This document shows, piece after piece, positions 50,391 through 59,212 of a stretch of 64,000 nt of DNA. The translations under genes were made by a program, and so were the position numbers. The notes below the pieces were generated by a model. The model did not search any database. It was not told the DNA's origin and saw only the letters and a program-made list of their open reading frames with translations. Source of the stretch: Kitasatospora papulosa (lineage in GTDB: Bacteria > Actinomycetota > Actinomycetes > Streptomycetales > Streptomycetaceae); contig NZ_JNYQ01000006.1 of assembly GCF_000717245.1 (NCBI RefSeq), forward strand, positions 124,001-188,000. The letters are read 5' to 3'. Every line of letters begins with the position of its first letter. Positions within the stretch are counted from its first letter, which is position 1.

Positions 50391-51824
50391 GTGAACGACC
50401 AGCAGCGCCGTCGTCCCGCCAAGCCCCACCGCCGCCCCAAGAAGGACCCCGTCAGGTTCCTCGCCTTCGAGGTGCTCAGGGCGGTCGACGAGCGCGACGC
50501 CTACGCCAACCTCGTCCTGCCGCCCCTGCTCAAGAAGGCACGCGCCAAGGGCGACTTCGAGGGAAGGGACGCCGCGCTGGCGACGGAGCTGGTCTACGGG
50601 ACCCTGCGCCGTCAGGGGACCTACGACGCCATCGTCGCCGCCTGCATCGACCGGCCGCTGCGTGAGGTCGACCCGCCGGTGCTCGACGTGCTCAACATGG
50701 GTGTCCACCAGCTCCTCGGCACCCGCATCCCCACCCACGCGGCGGTCTCCGCCAGTGTGGAGCTGGCGCGGGTGGTCCTCGGCGAGGGCCGTGCCAAGTT
50801 CGTCAACGCGGTGCTGCGCAAGGTCTCCGCGCACGACCTCGACGGATGGGTGGAACGCGTCGCGCCCTCCTGGGACGAGGACGCCGAGGAGCACCTCTCC
50901 GTCGTGCACTCGCACCCCCGCTGGGTCGTCTCCGCGCTCTGGGACGCCCTGGGCGGCGGACGTGCCGGGATCGAGGACCTGCTCGAGGCGGACAACGAGC
51001 GGCCCGAGGTGACACTGGTCGCCCGCCCCGGCCGCTCGACCACCGACGAACTGCTGGACGCCCTCGGCGAGGAGAGCGGCCTGCCCGGACGCTGGTCGCC
51101 GTACGCCGTGCGGATGGCCGAGGGCGGCGAGCCCGGAGCTCTGGCCGCCGTACGGGACGGCAGCGCCGGCGTGCAGGACGAGGGCAGCCAGCTCGTCGCC
51201 GCCGCCCTGGCCGCCGCGCCCGTCGAGGGCACCGACACCCGGTGGCTCGACGGCTGCGCGGGACCCGGCGGCAAGGCCGCGCTGCTGGCCGCGCTCGCCG
51301 CCGGCCGCGGGGCGACCCTGCTGGCCGCGGAGAAGCAGCCGCACCGCGCACGGCTCGTCGAACGCGCCCTGGCGGGAAACCCCGGGCCCTACCAGGTGAT
51401 CACCGCCGACGGCACCCGGCCGCCGTGGCAGCCCGGCTCCTTCGACCGCGTCCTCATGGACGTCCCGTGCTCCGGTCTCGGCGCGCTGCGACGGCGCCCC
51501 GAGTCCCGCTGGCGCCGCCGCCCGGAGGACCTGGAGAGCTTCGCCCCCCTGCAGCGCGGCCTGCTGCGCGAGGCGCTGAAGGCCGTGCGCATCGGCGGCG
51601 TCGTCGGCTACGCGACCTGCTCCCCGCACCTCGCGGAGACCAGGGTCGTCGTCGAGGACGTACTCAAGGGGCGCGGCGGTACGGCCGTCGAGGCCGAGTG
51701 GATCGACGCCCGCCCGCTGCTCCCCGGTGTGCCCGCGCTGGGGGACGGGCCGGACGTACAGCTGTGGCCCCATCTGCACGGCACCGACGCCATGTACCTC
51801 GCCCTGCTGCGCCGCACCGGCTGA
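50391..51824 (+). CDS. rsmB: 16S rRNA m5C967 methyltransferase RsmB
   Basis: A 477-residue enzyme with an N-terminal NusB-like RNA-binding domain (VRFLAFEVLRAVDERDAYANLVLP) and a C-terminal SAM methyltransferase. The SAM motif is DGCAGPGGKAALLAAL, and the two cysteine motifs are DVPCSGLGALRRRPE and YATCSPHLAETR (the latter holds the catalytic Cys). GTG start after a basic linker. It faces tauD, with only a weak 7-bp hairpin between them. Confidence 0.95.
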   Translation: MNDQQRRRPAKPHRRPKKDPVRFLAFEVLRAVDERDAYANLVLPPLLKKARAKGDFEGRDAALATELVYGTLRRQGTYDAIVAACIDRPLREVDPPVLDVLNMGVHQLLGTRIPTHAAVSASVELARVVLGEGRAKFVNAVLRKVSAHDLDGWVERVAPSWDEDAEEHLSVVHSHPRWVVSALWDALGGGRAGIEDLLEADNERPEVTLVARPGRSTTDELLDALGEESGLPGRWSPYAVRMAEGGEPGALAAVRDGSAGVQDEGSQLVAAALAAAPVEGTDTRWLDGCAGPGGKAALLAALAAGRGATLLAAEKQPHRARLVERALAGNPGPYQVITADGTRPPWQPGSFDRVLMDVPCSGLGALRRRPESRWRRRPEDLESFAPLQRGLLREALKAVRIGGVVGYATCSPHLAETRVVVEDVLKGRGGTAVEAEWIDARPLLPGVPALGDGPDVQLWPHLHGTDAMYLALLRRTG

Positions 51825-51856
51825 GACCCGGCCGTACCACGCGTGGGGGCCGTCCG

Positions 51857-52792
51857 TCAGTGCGGACGGTCGCCCGCGACGGCCACCCGCTCCGCCACCC
51901 TGCGGTGCGGGGCGTAGTCGTTCACCGCGTAGTGCTGGGTCGCCCGGTTGTCCCAGAACGCGACGTCACCCGCGCGCCAGGTGAAGCGCACCTGGTACTC
52001 GGGCACATGGGCCTGCTGGAACAGCAGCCGCAGCATCCGGTCGCTCTCGTCCCGGTCCCAGCCCACGATCCGGGTGGTGAACGAGGTGTTGACGAAGAGC
52101 ATCCGGCGTCCGGTGACCGGATGGGTCCGCACCACCGGGTGCTCGACCGGCGGGAAACGGTCCTGGAAGGGGATCAGCCGCTCCTCAGGGGTGAAACGCG
52201 CGAAGCCCGGGACGAAGTCGTGCACCGCGCGCACCCCCTCCAGACGCTCCTTCACCTCGGGCGCGAGGTTGTCGTACGCCGAGGCCATGTCCGCCCACAT
52301 CGTGTCCCCGCCGTACGGAGGCACCTCGCGCAGGTGGAGGACCGCGCCCAGCGCGGGCCGTTCCCGGAACGTCACGTCGGTGTGCCAGACGTTCTCGAAG
52401 CTCGGCGCGGAGGAGCGGTCGAAGCGGGCCACCTCGGGATCGTCCCCGGCCGCCAGCAGGGGGTTGGTCTCCAGCTCGCCCCAGTTGCGGGCGAAGGCAC
52501 GCTGCTGGGCCGGACTGGGGTGCTGCCCGCGGAAGAAGAGCACCTTCCACTCCAGCAGCGCCCGGTCGATCTCCTCGCGTACGGCGGGCGCGAGCGGGCG
52601 GGTCAGGTCCGCACCGCGGATCTCGGCGCCGATGACCGGCCCGAGGGGGACGACGTCGAACAGGGTGTAGGGCCGGTCGGGCTGCCCCGGCGCCAGCCTG
52701 CGCAGCTCGCGTGGGCCCTCGTACAGCCCGTCCGGGGGCAGGCGGGAGGCGCGCAGCGCCTGGCCGGAACCGAGTGACGTGGTGAGGGACAT
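51857..52792 (-). CDS. tauD: TauD/TfdA-family alpha-ketoglutarate-dependent dioxygenase
   Basis: A 311-residue non-haem iron enzyme of the taurine dioxygenase group; it would release sulfite from an alkanesulfonate. The iron triad is His137 and Asp139 (VWHTDVTF) and His287 (DNRATQHYAVND), with Arg298 for 2-oxoglutarate. Last gene of the leftward ABC-transporter operon; AGGAG lies five bases before the ATG. Taurine itself as substrate is likely but not proven. Confidence 0.88.
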   Translation of the reverse strand: MSLTTSLGSGQALRASRLPPDGLYEGPRELRRLAPGQPDRPYTLFDVVPLGPVIGAEIRGADLTRPLAPAVREEIDRALLEWKVLFFRGQHPSPAQQRAFARNWGELETNPLLAAGDDPEVARFDRSSAPSFENVWHTDVTFRERPALGAVLHLREVPPYGGDTMWADMASAYDNLAPEVKERLEGVRAVHDFVPGFARFTPEERLIPFQDRFPPVEHPVVRTHPVTGRRMLFVNTSFTTRIVGWDRDESDRMLRLLFQQAHVPEYQVRFTWRAGDVAFWDNRATQHYAVNDYAPHRRVAERVAVAGDRPH

Positions 52793-52842
52793 GGGGACTC
52801 CTGTCTGCGTGGGAGGGGTGCGGGCGGGCCCTTCGTCCCGGC

Positions 52843-53679
52843 TCAGCGGGCCGCGTCGCGTACGGCCGCGCCGATCTCGGCGCGCAGGGCGGCGTACTCG
52901 GGCAGTCCTCGCAGCCCGTCCGGGTCGTCGTTCCCCGTCCGGGGCAGGGAGATGCGCACGTCCAGGGCGACCGTGCCGGGACCGGCGCTCAGGACGACCG
53001 CGCGGGTGCCCAGGAAGACGGCCTCGTCCACGCTGTGCGTGACGAGGACCGAGGTGATCCCCGTACGCGCGCTGACCGTGCGCAGGTCCTCCTGGAGCCG
53101 CTCCCGGGTGAGCGCGTCCAGGGCCGCGAACGGCTCGTCCAGCAGCAGCAGGTCCTTGCCGCCGGCCATGGCCCGGGCGATGGCCACCCGCTGCTGCTGG
53201 CCGCCGGAGATCTGCCAGGTCCTGCGGCCCGCGGTGCCGGCCAGTCCGACCCGCTCCAGCAGGTCCTCGACGCGCGCGGGGCGTTCGGCCCGGGGGACTC
53301 CCGCGTACCGCAGCGCCAGCGCGATGTTCTCCCCGACCGTGCGCCAGGGGAACAGCCGAGGCTGCTGGAAGACGACGCCCGCCTGGCGTCCCGGTTCGGG
53401 CGTCCCGCCGTGCACGGTGACGTCGCCCGACGTGGCGTGCTCGAAGCCGGCGATCAGCCTCAGCAGTGTGCTCTTCCCGCTCCCCGAGGGGCCCACGAGC
53501 ACCAGGAACTCGCCGGCCGGGACGTCGAGCGACAGCGGGCCGAGCGCCGTCACGGCGTCCGCGCCGCGCCCGTAGCGGTGTGTCACCCCGCGCACGGAGA
53601 CGGCGGGCGTGACCGCCGCCGTCGCGGCCTCTTGGACGCCGTCCGCGGCACCGGTCCGCAGGTCATCCGGAGACGGCAT
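52843..53679 (-). CDS. ssuB: Sulfonate/taurine ABC transporter ATP-binding protein
   Basis: A 278-residue ATPase. Walker A is VGPSGSGKSTLLR, signature ISGGQQQRVAIARA, Walker B DLLLLDEPFAALD, and the switch His is in VTHSVDEAVFLG; QQPRLFPWRT-type Q-loop is present. It belongs to the nitrate/sulfonate/taurine class. The start overlaps the end of the binding-protein gene by 17 bases. Confidence 0.9.
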   Translation of the reverse strand: MPSPDDLRTGAADGVQEAATAAVTPAVSVRGVTHRYGRGADAVTALGPLSLDVPAGEFLVLVGPSGSGKSTLLRLIAGFEHATSGDVTVHGGTPEPGRQAGVVFQQPRLFPWRTVGENIALALRYAGVPRAERPARVEDLLERVGLAGTAGRRTWQISGGQQQRVAIARAMAGGKDLLLLDEPFAALDALTRERLQEDLRTVSARTGITSVLVTHSVDEAVFLGTRAVVLSAGPGTVALDVRISLPRTGNDDPDGLRGLPEYAALRAEIGAAVRDAAR

Positions 53680-54718
53680 CGCTCAGCCCTTCCACGTACA
53701 CGGCCTTCTCCAGTTCCGAGAGCTCCGGTGCGGCAGGGATCTGCTTCTGTCCCGCCAGGAACTCCGCCGCGCTGTGCAGGTTCTCCGCCAGGTTGCCGAC
53801 CTTCCCGGGGCGGCCCAGCCACTTGTCGTCCGCCTGTTCGGCAGGCTTGAGGAAGATGCCCTGCTCCAGCTGGGCGGCGGCGTCCTCGGGGCTGATCCCG
53901 AGCTGCTTGCCGACGGCCTCGGCGGCGGCCGGCGGATCGTCGTGGATCAGGTCCAGGGCCTGCGCCTGGGCCTTGCGCCAGGCCGCGATCACCTCGGGCT
54001 GCTTGTCGATGAAGGCGGTGGACGCCACTCCGAGATCGAGGGTGGGTCTGCCGGCCGCGGCCAGTTCCCGGCTGGAGAGCAGGGTCTTGCCCGTCTTCCC
54101 GAGCTCGTCGAGCGTGGGGAGCCAGACATAGGCCGCGTCGATGTCCCCGCGTGACCAGGCCGCGACGATGTCCTGCGGTTCGAGGTCGAGCAGATCGACC
54201 TCCGACGCGTCCACGCCCGCCTTGTCGAGCGCGGCGAGCAGGCTGTAGTGCGAGGTCGAACTGAACGGGGTGGCGACCTTGCGGCCCGCCAGGTCGCCGA
54301 CGCCCTCGACACCGGCGCCGTCCCGCGCCACCAGCGCCTCGTTGTCACCGGCGACATCCAGCACCCAGGTGACCTGGTACGGGATGTTCAGCGGCTCGGA
54401 CAGGCCGCGCGCGACCGGACTGGAGCCGATCGCGGCGAGATCGACCGAGCCCGCGACGAAGGCGGTGTTGATGCTGGCGCCGGAGTCGAACTTGATCCAC
54501 TTGATCGTCCGGTCCGGCAGCGCCTTCTCCAGCAGGCCCTTCTCCTTGACGATCAGGTCGCCGCTGGGGAAGGCCTGGTAGCCGATCCGGATCGTCCTGC
54601 CGTCGCCCTGGCCGTCACCGCCTCCGCCGCCTCCCGTCCCGCAGGCGGTCACGACGACGAGTGCTCCCAGAGCCGCGACGAGCAGGGGGGTGCGGCGCTT
54701 ACCGCGTGTTCCGGGCAT
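53663..54718 (-). CDS. ssuA: Sulfonate/taurine ABC transporter substrate-binding lipoprotein
   Basis: A 351-residue lipoprotein: basic start, hydrophobic core and lipobox VVTAC with Cys26, followed by a Gly-rich linker. The mature domain (IRIGYQAFPSGDLIVKEKGLLEKAL, SINTAFVAGSVDLAAIGSSPV) matches SsuA/TauA periplasmic-binding proteins. Encoded between the permease and ATPase genes. Confidence 0.88.
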   Translation of the reverse strand: MPGTRGKRRTPLLVAALGALVVVTACGTGGGGGGDGQGDGRTIRIGYQAFPSGDLIVKEKGLLEKALPDRTIKWIKFDSGASINTAFVAGSVDLAAIGSSPVARGLSEPLNIPYQVTWVLDVAGDNEALVARDGAGVEGVGDLAGRKVATPFSSTSHYSLLAALDKAGVDASEVDLLDLEPQDIVAAWSRGDIDAAYVWLPTLDELGKTGKTLLSSRELAAAGRPTLDLGVASTAFIDKQPEVIAAWRKAQAQALDLIHDDPPAAAEAVGKQLGISPEDAAAQLEQGIFLKPAEQADDKWLGRPGKVGNLAENLHSAAEFLAGQKQIPAAPELSELEKAVYVEGLSDAVSG

Positions 54719-54790
54719 GGCGTGGTCCTTCGTTCGTCGGTCGGGAGGGCATGGCGGGTGGGGCGGTGCGGTGGACGAGGTTCCCGGCGG

Positions 54791-55675
54791 TCACGACAGC
54801 CGGCGCCACGGAGCGAGCCGGTTCTCGGCACCCCGAAGCAGGGCGTCGATCAGCAGACCGGAGACGCCGATCGCGAAGAGCCCGAGTACGACCACGTCGG
54901 ACTGGTTGTAGCGCTGGGCGTCACGGATCATGCCGCCGATGCCGGGCAGCCCGTTGACGGTCTCGGCGGCGACCACCGAGGAGTACGCGATGCCGAACGC
55001 CAGCCGGACGCCGACCAGGATCTCCGGCAGCGCGGACGGCAGGACGACGGAGGCCACCACCTGCGAGCGGCGGGCGCCGATGGCCCGCGCGGCCTCCACC
55101 AGCGAGGCGGGGGCGGAGGCGACGGCGGACGCGGTGGCCACGGCCACGGGCGGCATGGCCGCGATCGCCAGCAGCCACAGCTTGGGGGCCTCGTCGATGC
55201 CGAACCAGATGATCAGCAGGCTGAAGTAGGCGAGCGGCGGCAGGGTCCGCAGGAAGGCCACCGCCGGTTCGAACACCACGCGTACCCACGGCAGCGTGCC
55301 CATCAGGATCCCGGCCACCAGACCGGCCAGGACACCGGCGCCCGCGCCGATCGCGATCCGGCGCAGACTGATGCCGAGGTGTTCGACCAAGGTGTGGCCC
55401 TGGTAGCCGCGCACCCCGTCGTGGGTGCCCGACGTCGTGACCAGGGCGTCCCAGACGGCCGAGGGCGGCGGCACGAGCAGCGGTGACCACAGCCGGAGCG
55501 CGGTCACCAGCTGCCAGAGGGCGAGCAGCACGACCAGCGCGACAAGCCGCAGTCCGGCCCGGCGCAGCCGCGCCGTCCTCTCCGGCGATCGGCGGCGCGC
55601 CGGGCGCGCGGTGGCGGGTCCGGGGGAGAGGGGCGGGCCTGACGGCTGCTTCTCCGTGGTGGTGGGCGTGGTCAT
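54791..55675 (-). CDS. ssuC: Sulfonate/taurine ABC transporter permease
   Basis: A 294-residue membrane protein with about six helices and the BPD-transport EAA loop EAARAIGARRSQVVASVVLP, of the SsuC/TauC type. The first 40 residues are a Pro/Thr/Arg-rich cytoplasmic tail. ATG with GGAG seven bases upstream. It is the first structural gene of the operon and follows a leader of about 280 bases that starts with a cysteine-rich short ORF. Confidence 0.9.
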   Translation of the reverse strand: MTTPTTTEKQPSGPPLSPGPATARPARRRSPERTARLRRAGLRLVALVVLLALWQLVTALRLWSPLLVPPPSAVWDALVTTSGTHDGVRGYQGHTLVEHLGISLRRIAIGAGAGVLAGLVAGILMGTLPWVRVVFEPAVAFLRTLPPLAYFSLLIIWFGIDEAPKLWLLAIAAMPPVAVATASAVASAPASLVEAARAIGARRSQVVASVVLPSALPEILVGVRLAFGIAYSSVVAAETVNGLPGIGGMIRDAQRYNQSDVVVLGLFAIGVSGLLIDALLRGAENRLAPWRRLS

Positions 55676-55955
55676 GGGCGGGCTCCGTCGAGAGGTGCCG
55701 AGGACACCGGGCCGCCGGGAGGCGGACCGGGCATGCGGCAGGGGACGCGGGGCGCACGGACGACGGCGCCCGCGGGCAACGGGGGAGGGGCCTCACGGAA
55801 CGCGTGCGGCCGGACACCGGCGAAGGACGCGAGAACGTCCGGTCCGGACAGGGCGCAGGGTTCTGGAGGGGCCGCCGGCTCACCCCAGGGGTGGCCGGAA
55901 GGCGGGCGGACGACGCCGCACAGTTCTGGAAGCGCTCAGCGCTGCCGGGCCAGGC
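55676..55955 (-). promoter_or_regulatory. Leader between the Cys-rich peptide and the permease gene
   Basis: About 280 bases with no credible gene. The clearest structure is a hairpin at 55875-55898 (CCGGC and CACCCC with their complements, one bulge). Such a stem, 58-81 bases after the peptide stop, could act in attenuation. This is inference from position and pairing. Confidence 0.45.
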
Positions 55956-56027
55956 TCAACAGGAGCAGCTGGTCACACGGCAGAGATCGATGCTGATGCG
56001 CTCCTTCAGGAACTGGTCGCTGATCAC
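55956..56027 (-). CDS. Cysteine-rich regulatory leader peptide upstream of the sulfonate operon
   Basis: A 23-residue ORF: GTG start, then an acidic/basic middle and the tail IDLCRVTSCSC-stop with three Cys in the last eight residues. This fits the family of short actinobacterial leader peptides (a DLCRV-like core with terminal Cys) found before sulfur-assimilation genes; in mycobacteria comparable leaderless poly-Cys ORFs act as cysteine-responsive attenuators. A TAG codon four codons upstream fixes the start. No Shine-Dalgarno is seen; a TTAGAA seven bases before the GTG suggests a leaderless transcript. Confidence 0.75.
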   Translation of the reverse strand: MISDQFLKERISIDLCRVTSCSC

Positions 56028-56266
56028 GGGAGTTTTCTAACACAGGCTCAAGGCCGGCACCAGGGGCTGTCCGCGTCCTGGTACGGACCGGAGCGGTCCG
56101 CCGGGGCGTGCCGCCCGCCGGACCGGTGAGCCGGCCGGGAACGGGAGCGGGCCCGGGAGGGAATCCGGGGCCGTAGGGCCGCCACCGTGCGAACCGTAAT
56201 GATCCCGTGAGGCTTTGGGGCGCACTGCGGCAAGGAAGTGGCGCCGGGCATGGCAGGCTTGGGGGC
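56028..56266. other. Intergenic region between the sulfonate leader and rpe
   Basis: About 240 bases holding the presumed divergent promoters of the leftward sulfonate operon (TTAGAA at its left edge, on the minus strand) and of rightward rpe. No further gene or clear operator was seen. Confidence 0.4.
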
Positions 56267-56950
56267 ATGGCCCAGATCAACCCCAGCATCCTGTCCGCCG
56301 ACTTCGCACGCCTCGCCGAGGAGGCGAAGGCCGTGGAAGGCGCCGACTGGCTCCATGTCGATGTCATGGACAACCATTTCGTGCCCAATCTGACGCTCGG
56401 CGTACCGATCGTGGAGGCGCTGAGCAAGGCCACGGACACCCCGCTGGACTGCCACCTCATGATCGAGGACGCGGACCGCTGGGCGCCGCAGTACGTCGAG
56501 GCCGGTGCGGGTTCGGTCACCTTCCACGCGGAGGCCGCGGCGGCGCCCGTACGCCTGGCCCGGGAGATCAGGGCCAAGGGCGCCCGCGCCTCCATGGCGC
56601 TCAAGCCCGCCACACCCATCGAGCCGTACGAGGACCTGCTCCCCGAGCTCGACATGCTGCTGATCATGACGGTGGAGCCGGGCTTCGGCGGCCAGGCGTT
56701 CCTCGACATCATGCTTCCGAAGATCCGCCGCACCCGTGAGCTGATCTCCAAGCACGGCCTCGAGCTGTGGCTCCAGGTCGACGGCGGGGTCTCCGCCACC
56801 ACCATCGAGCGGTGTGCCGAGGCCGGCGCCGACGTGTTCGTCGCCGGCTCGGCGGTGTACGGGACCGAGGACCCGGCCGAGGCGGTGCGGGCACTGCGCG
56901 CACAGGCCGACACCGTCACCGCTTCCGCCCCCTGGGTGTGCGGCCACTGA
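56267..56950 (+). CDS. rpe: Ribulose-phosphate 3-epimerase
   Basis: A 227-residue TIM-barrel metal enzyme of the pentose phosphate pathway. INPSILSADFARLAEE, HVDVMDNHFVPNLTLG, DCHLMIEDAD, MTVEPGFGGQAF and QVDGGVSATTI give all the metal and phosphate sites. ATG start by conservation of the N-terminus; the ribosome site (GGCTTGGGGG) is weak. Confidence 0.95.
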   Translation: MAQINPSILSADFARLAEEAKAVEGADWLHVDVMDNHFVPNLTLGVPIVEALSKATDTPLDCHLMIEDADRWAPQYVEAGAGSVTFHAEAAAAPVRLAREIRAKGARASMALKPATPIEPYEDLLPELDMLLIMTVEPGFGGQAFLDIMLPKIRRTRELISKHGLELWLQVDGGVSATTIERCAEAGADVFVAGSAVYGTEDPAEAVRALRAQADTVTASAPWVCGH

Positions 56951-57052
56951 ACAAAGCTCAGATGAACGCGGCCCGACGGGCCTGATCAAGCATCGCCGGA
57001 TCTGACAGGATGAACGGCGTACGAGCGTGTGAACAGCAGTGAGGAGATCGCG

Positions 57053-58075
57053 GTGTCTGGCATCTCGGCGGGTCGGTCAGCCATGCGGATGGGACCCGCG
57101 GAGCTGGTGCAGGCGGCGGCCATGGCCCGCCGGTTCTACCTGGAGGGCAAGTCGAAGATCCAGATCGCCGAGGAGTTCGGCGTCAGCCGCTTCAAGGTGG
57201 CCCGGGTCCTGGAGACGGCCCTCGAGCGTGATCTCGTACGCATCGAGATCCGGGTACCGGCGGAGCTGGACGCGGAGCGCTCCGACGCGCTCCGGGCGCG
57301 CTACGGCCTGCGGCACGCTGTCGTGGTCGAATCCCCGGCGGAGGAACAGGACGACGCAGCCGACCCGGAGAACCTCGGGGAGGTGGCCGCCGAGCTGCTC
57401 GGCGAGCTGGTCAACGAGGGCGATGTGCTGGGCCTGGCCTGGGGCCGCTCCACCATCCACATGGCGGCGGCCCTCGACCGGCTGCCCCCGTGCACGGTCG
57501 TGCAGCTGACCGGTGTCTACGACGCGGGCACGGCCGAGCGCGGTTCGGTCGAGGCGGTCCGTCGCGCCGCGCAGGTGTCCGGCGGCGAGGCGCACCCGAT
57601 CTACGCCCCGATGCTGCTGCCCGACCCGGCGACGGCGGCCGCCCTGCGCCATCAGACGGGTATCGCCCGCGCCTTCGAGTACTTCGACAAGGTGACGGTC
57701 GCCGCGGTCTCCATCGGCTCCTGGGAGCCCGGCATCTCCACCGTCCACGACATGCTCTCCGACGAGGAGCGGGCCCACTACGCCTCGCTCGGAGTCGCGG
57801 CCGAGATGTCCGCGCACCTCTTCGACACGAACGGACGGCGGGTCGGCCGGGACCTCGGCGAGCGGTGCATCACCGTGGAGGCCGACCGGCTGCGCCGGAT
57901 CCCCGAGGTGGTCGCCATCGCCGGAGGCCAGCGCAAGGCGGCGGCGATCGGCGCGGTGCTGCGCTCCGGGCTGGTCACCAGCCTGGTCACCGACACCGCG
58001 GCGGCCGACTACCTGCTCACGGAGTCGGCCGCGGGACAGCGGCCGGCGCTGGAGCGTGCCGACCCCGACAACTGA
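57053..58075 (+). CDS. SorC/DeoR-type sugar-binding transcriptional regulator
   Basis: A 340-residue regulator. The N-terminal HTH reads RRFYLEGKSKIQIAEEFGVS; the C-terminal SorC-type sugar-phosphate-binding domain includes GLAWGRSTIHMAAAL, LTGVYDAGTAERGS and AGGQRKAAAIGAVLRSGL. The GTG with AGGAG seven bases upstream is preferred to a GTG eight codons earlier. It follows rpe, so it may sense a pentose-phosphate-related effector (inference). Confidence 0.88.
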   Translation: MSGISAGRSAMRMGPAELVQAAAMARRFYLEGKSKIQIAEEFGVSRFKVARVLETALERDLVRIEIRVPAELDAERSDALRARYGLRHAVVVESPAEEQDDAADPENLGEVAAELLGELVNEGDVLGLAWGRSTIHMAAALDRLPPCTVVQLTGVYDAGTAERGSVEAVRRAAQVSGGEAHPIYAPMLLPDPATAAALRHQTGIARAFEYFDKVTVAAVSIGSWEPGISTVHDMLSDEERAHYASLGVAAEMSAHLFDTNGRRVGRDLGERCITVEADRLRRIPEVVAIAGGQRKAAAIGAVLRSGLVTSLVTDTAAADYLLTESAAGQRPALERADPDN

Positions 58076-58110
58076 GCGGGGCCGCCGGGACCGTCCGGCG
58101 CGGACCGATG

Positions 58111-58153
58111 ACGGAGGAGGCCGGGCACCGTACGGGTGCCCGGCCTCCTCCGT
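58111..58153. terminator. Bidirectional terminator between the SorC regulator and the terpene cyclase
   Basis: A 19-bp perfect stem ACGGAGGAGGCCGGGCACC with complement and a five-base loop, placed between two convergent genes. Confidence 0.78.
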
Positions 58154-58159
58154 GCCCCG

Positions 58160-59212
58160 TCAGAGCCCGTTGCCCGCGCCCAGCCGGGCGTGGGCGTCGC
58201 TCACGCCGAGGACGGACTCCTCCAGATAGGCCCCCGGTTCCGCGTACTGGCTGACGTCGGCCGGGTTGTAGCGGGGAGTCTGCCGCGACCAGTCCAGGTT
58301 CCCGCGCATCCAGCTCCGCATCCCGTCGAGATAGGGCACGAGCAGGTCCTCCAGCTCCGGGTGGCGGCCGAGCAGCTCGCGCTCGGCCCCGAGGAACCGC
58401 TCGGTCTCGGCGGCGATCTCGTCGCACACGTGCTCGAGTGCTTGTCGTTCGCCGTAGCCGCGGTGGTGGCGGACCAGGTGGACGAGGTTGTGGATCTCGC
58501 CGAGCACCTGTTCCTTCTCGTAGGAATACACGTCGTTCGCCCAGCACACGACGTTGCACGACGCCTCCAGCGCCGTGATGAACCGGGCGTCGTTGTGGAT
58601 CGACTCGGGCGCCCCGATGCCGGCCACGATCTCTATGAGGTCCATGCACACGTGGATCGCCCCGGTGTGCCGGCGCTTGGCTATGTACACGGTCTCGGAC
58701 GGCACGATCCCGTCCGCGCGGTTCCCCGCCTCCCAGGTGGTGGCGGTCGTCAGATACGTCATGAGGTGCCAGGTGAAGCGGGTGCGCCAGTGGGCGGCGG
58801 CCTGCGGAACCGTGCGTTCCCACAGGTCCGCCAGGGCGACCAGCGCGGCGGGGGTCTCCTCGTCGGGTGCGGGGGTGGGAGCCCTGCCCTCGACCACGGC
58901 GCGCATCCGCTCCACCACGTCGCGTACGCGGTCGGGGCTGCGCCCCAGGTGCCCGTCGTCCAGCTGGTCGTCGACGAGGAACAGCCAGACGAACCAGTCG
59001 GCGACCAGGTCCAGGTGCTCGCTGTTCGCCGTCGGGTGGACCATGCCCACGAAGGCGCCGAAGTCGGCCTGCTGGAAGCGCCGTCTGGCTGATTCCCGGT
59101 GCACCAGGCCGGTGCGCCGTGTCCATGCGTCGAGGTGCTCGCGGGTGTGACTCACGTGCGGATTGCTCCGCTGGGGGAACGGGCAGTAGATGTCGGGCAG
59201 TTCGCTCTCCAC
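58160..59212 (-). CDS. Class I terpene cyclase (probable sesquiterpene synthase)
   Basis: A 350-residue enzyme cyclising a linear prenyl diphosphate, most likely farnesyl diphosphate judging from size. The aspartate-rich metal motif is VDDQLDDG (Asp81, Asp82, Asp85), the NSE triad is NDVYSYEKE (Asn225, Ser229, Glu233), the diphosphate sensor is in AKRRHTG, and the C-terminal Arg-Tyr pair is R313-Y314 (TPRYNP). All catalytic parts are intact. The product cannot be read from sequence. No P450 or prenyltransferase gene lies beside it, so it is a stand-alone secondary-metabolism gene within core genes. Confidence 0.88.
   Translation of the reverse strand: MESELPDIYCPFPQRSNPHVSHTREHLDAWTRRTGLVHRESARRRFQQADFGAFVGMVHPTANSEHLDLVADWFVWLFLVDDQLDDGHLGRSPDRVRDVVERMRAVVEGRAPTPAPDEETPAALVALADLWERTVPQAAAHWRTRFTWHLMTYLTTATTWEAGNRADGIVPSETVYIAKRRHTGAIHVCMDLIEIVAGIGAPESIHNDARFITALEASCNVVCWANDVYSYEKEQVLGEIHNLVHLVRHHRGYGERQALEHVCDEIAAETERFLGAERELLGRHPELEDLLVPYLDGMRSWMRGNLDWSRQTPRYNPADVSQYAEPGAYLEESVLGVSDAHARLGAGNGL

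Noticed and set aside
55733..56129. Small rightward frames upstream of rpe
   Set aside because: Gly/Arg/Thr-rich composition, no conserved motifs; they overlap the leader of the sulfonate operon on the other strand.
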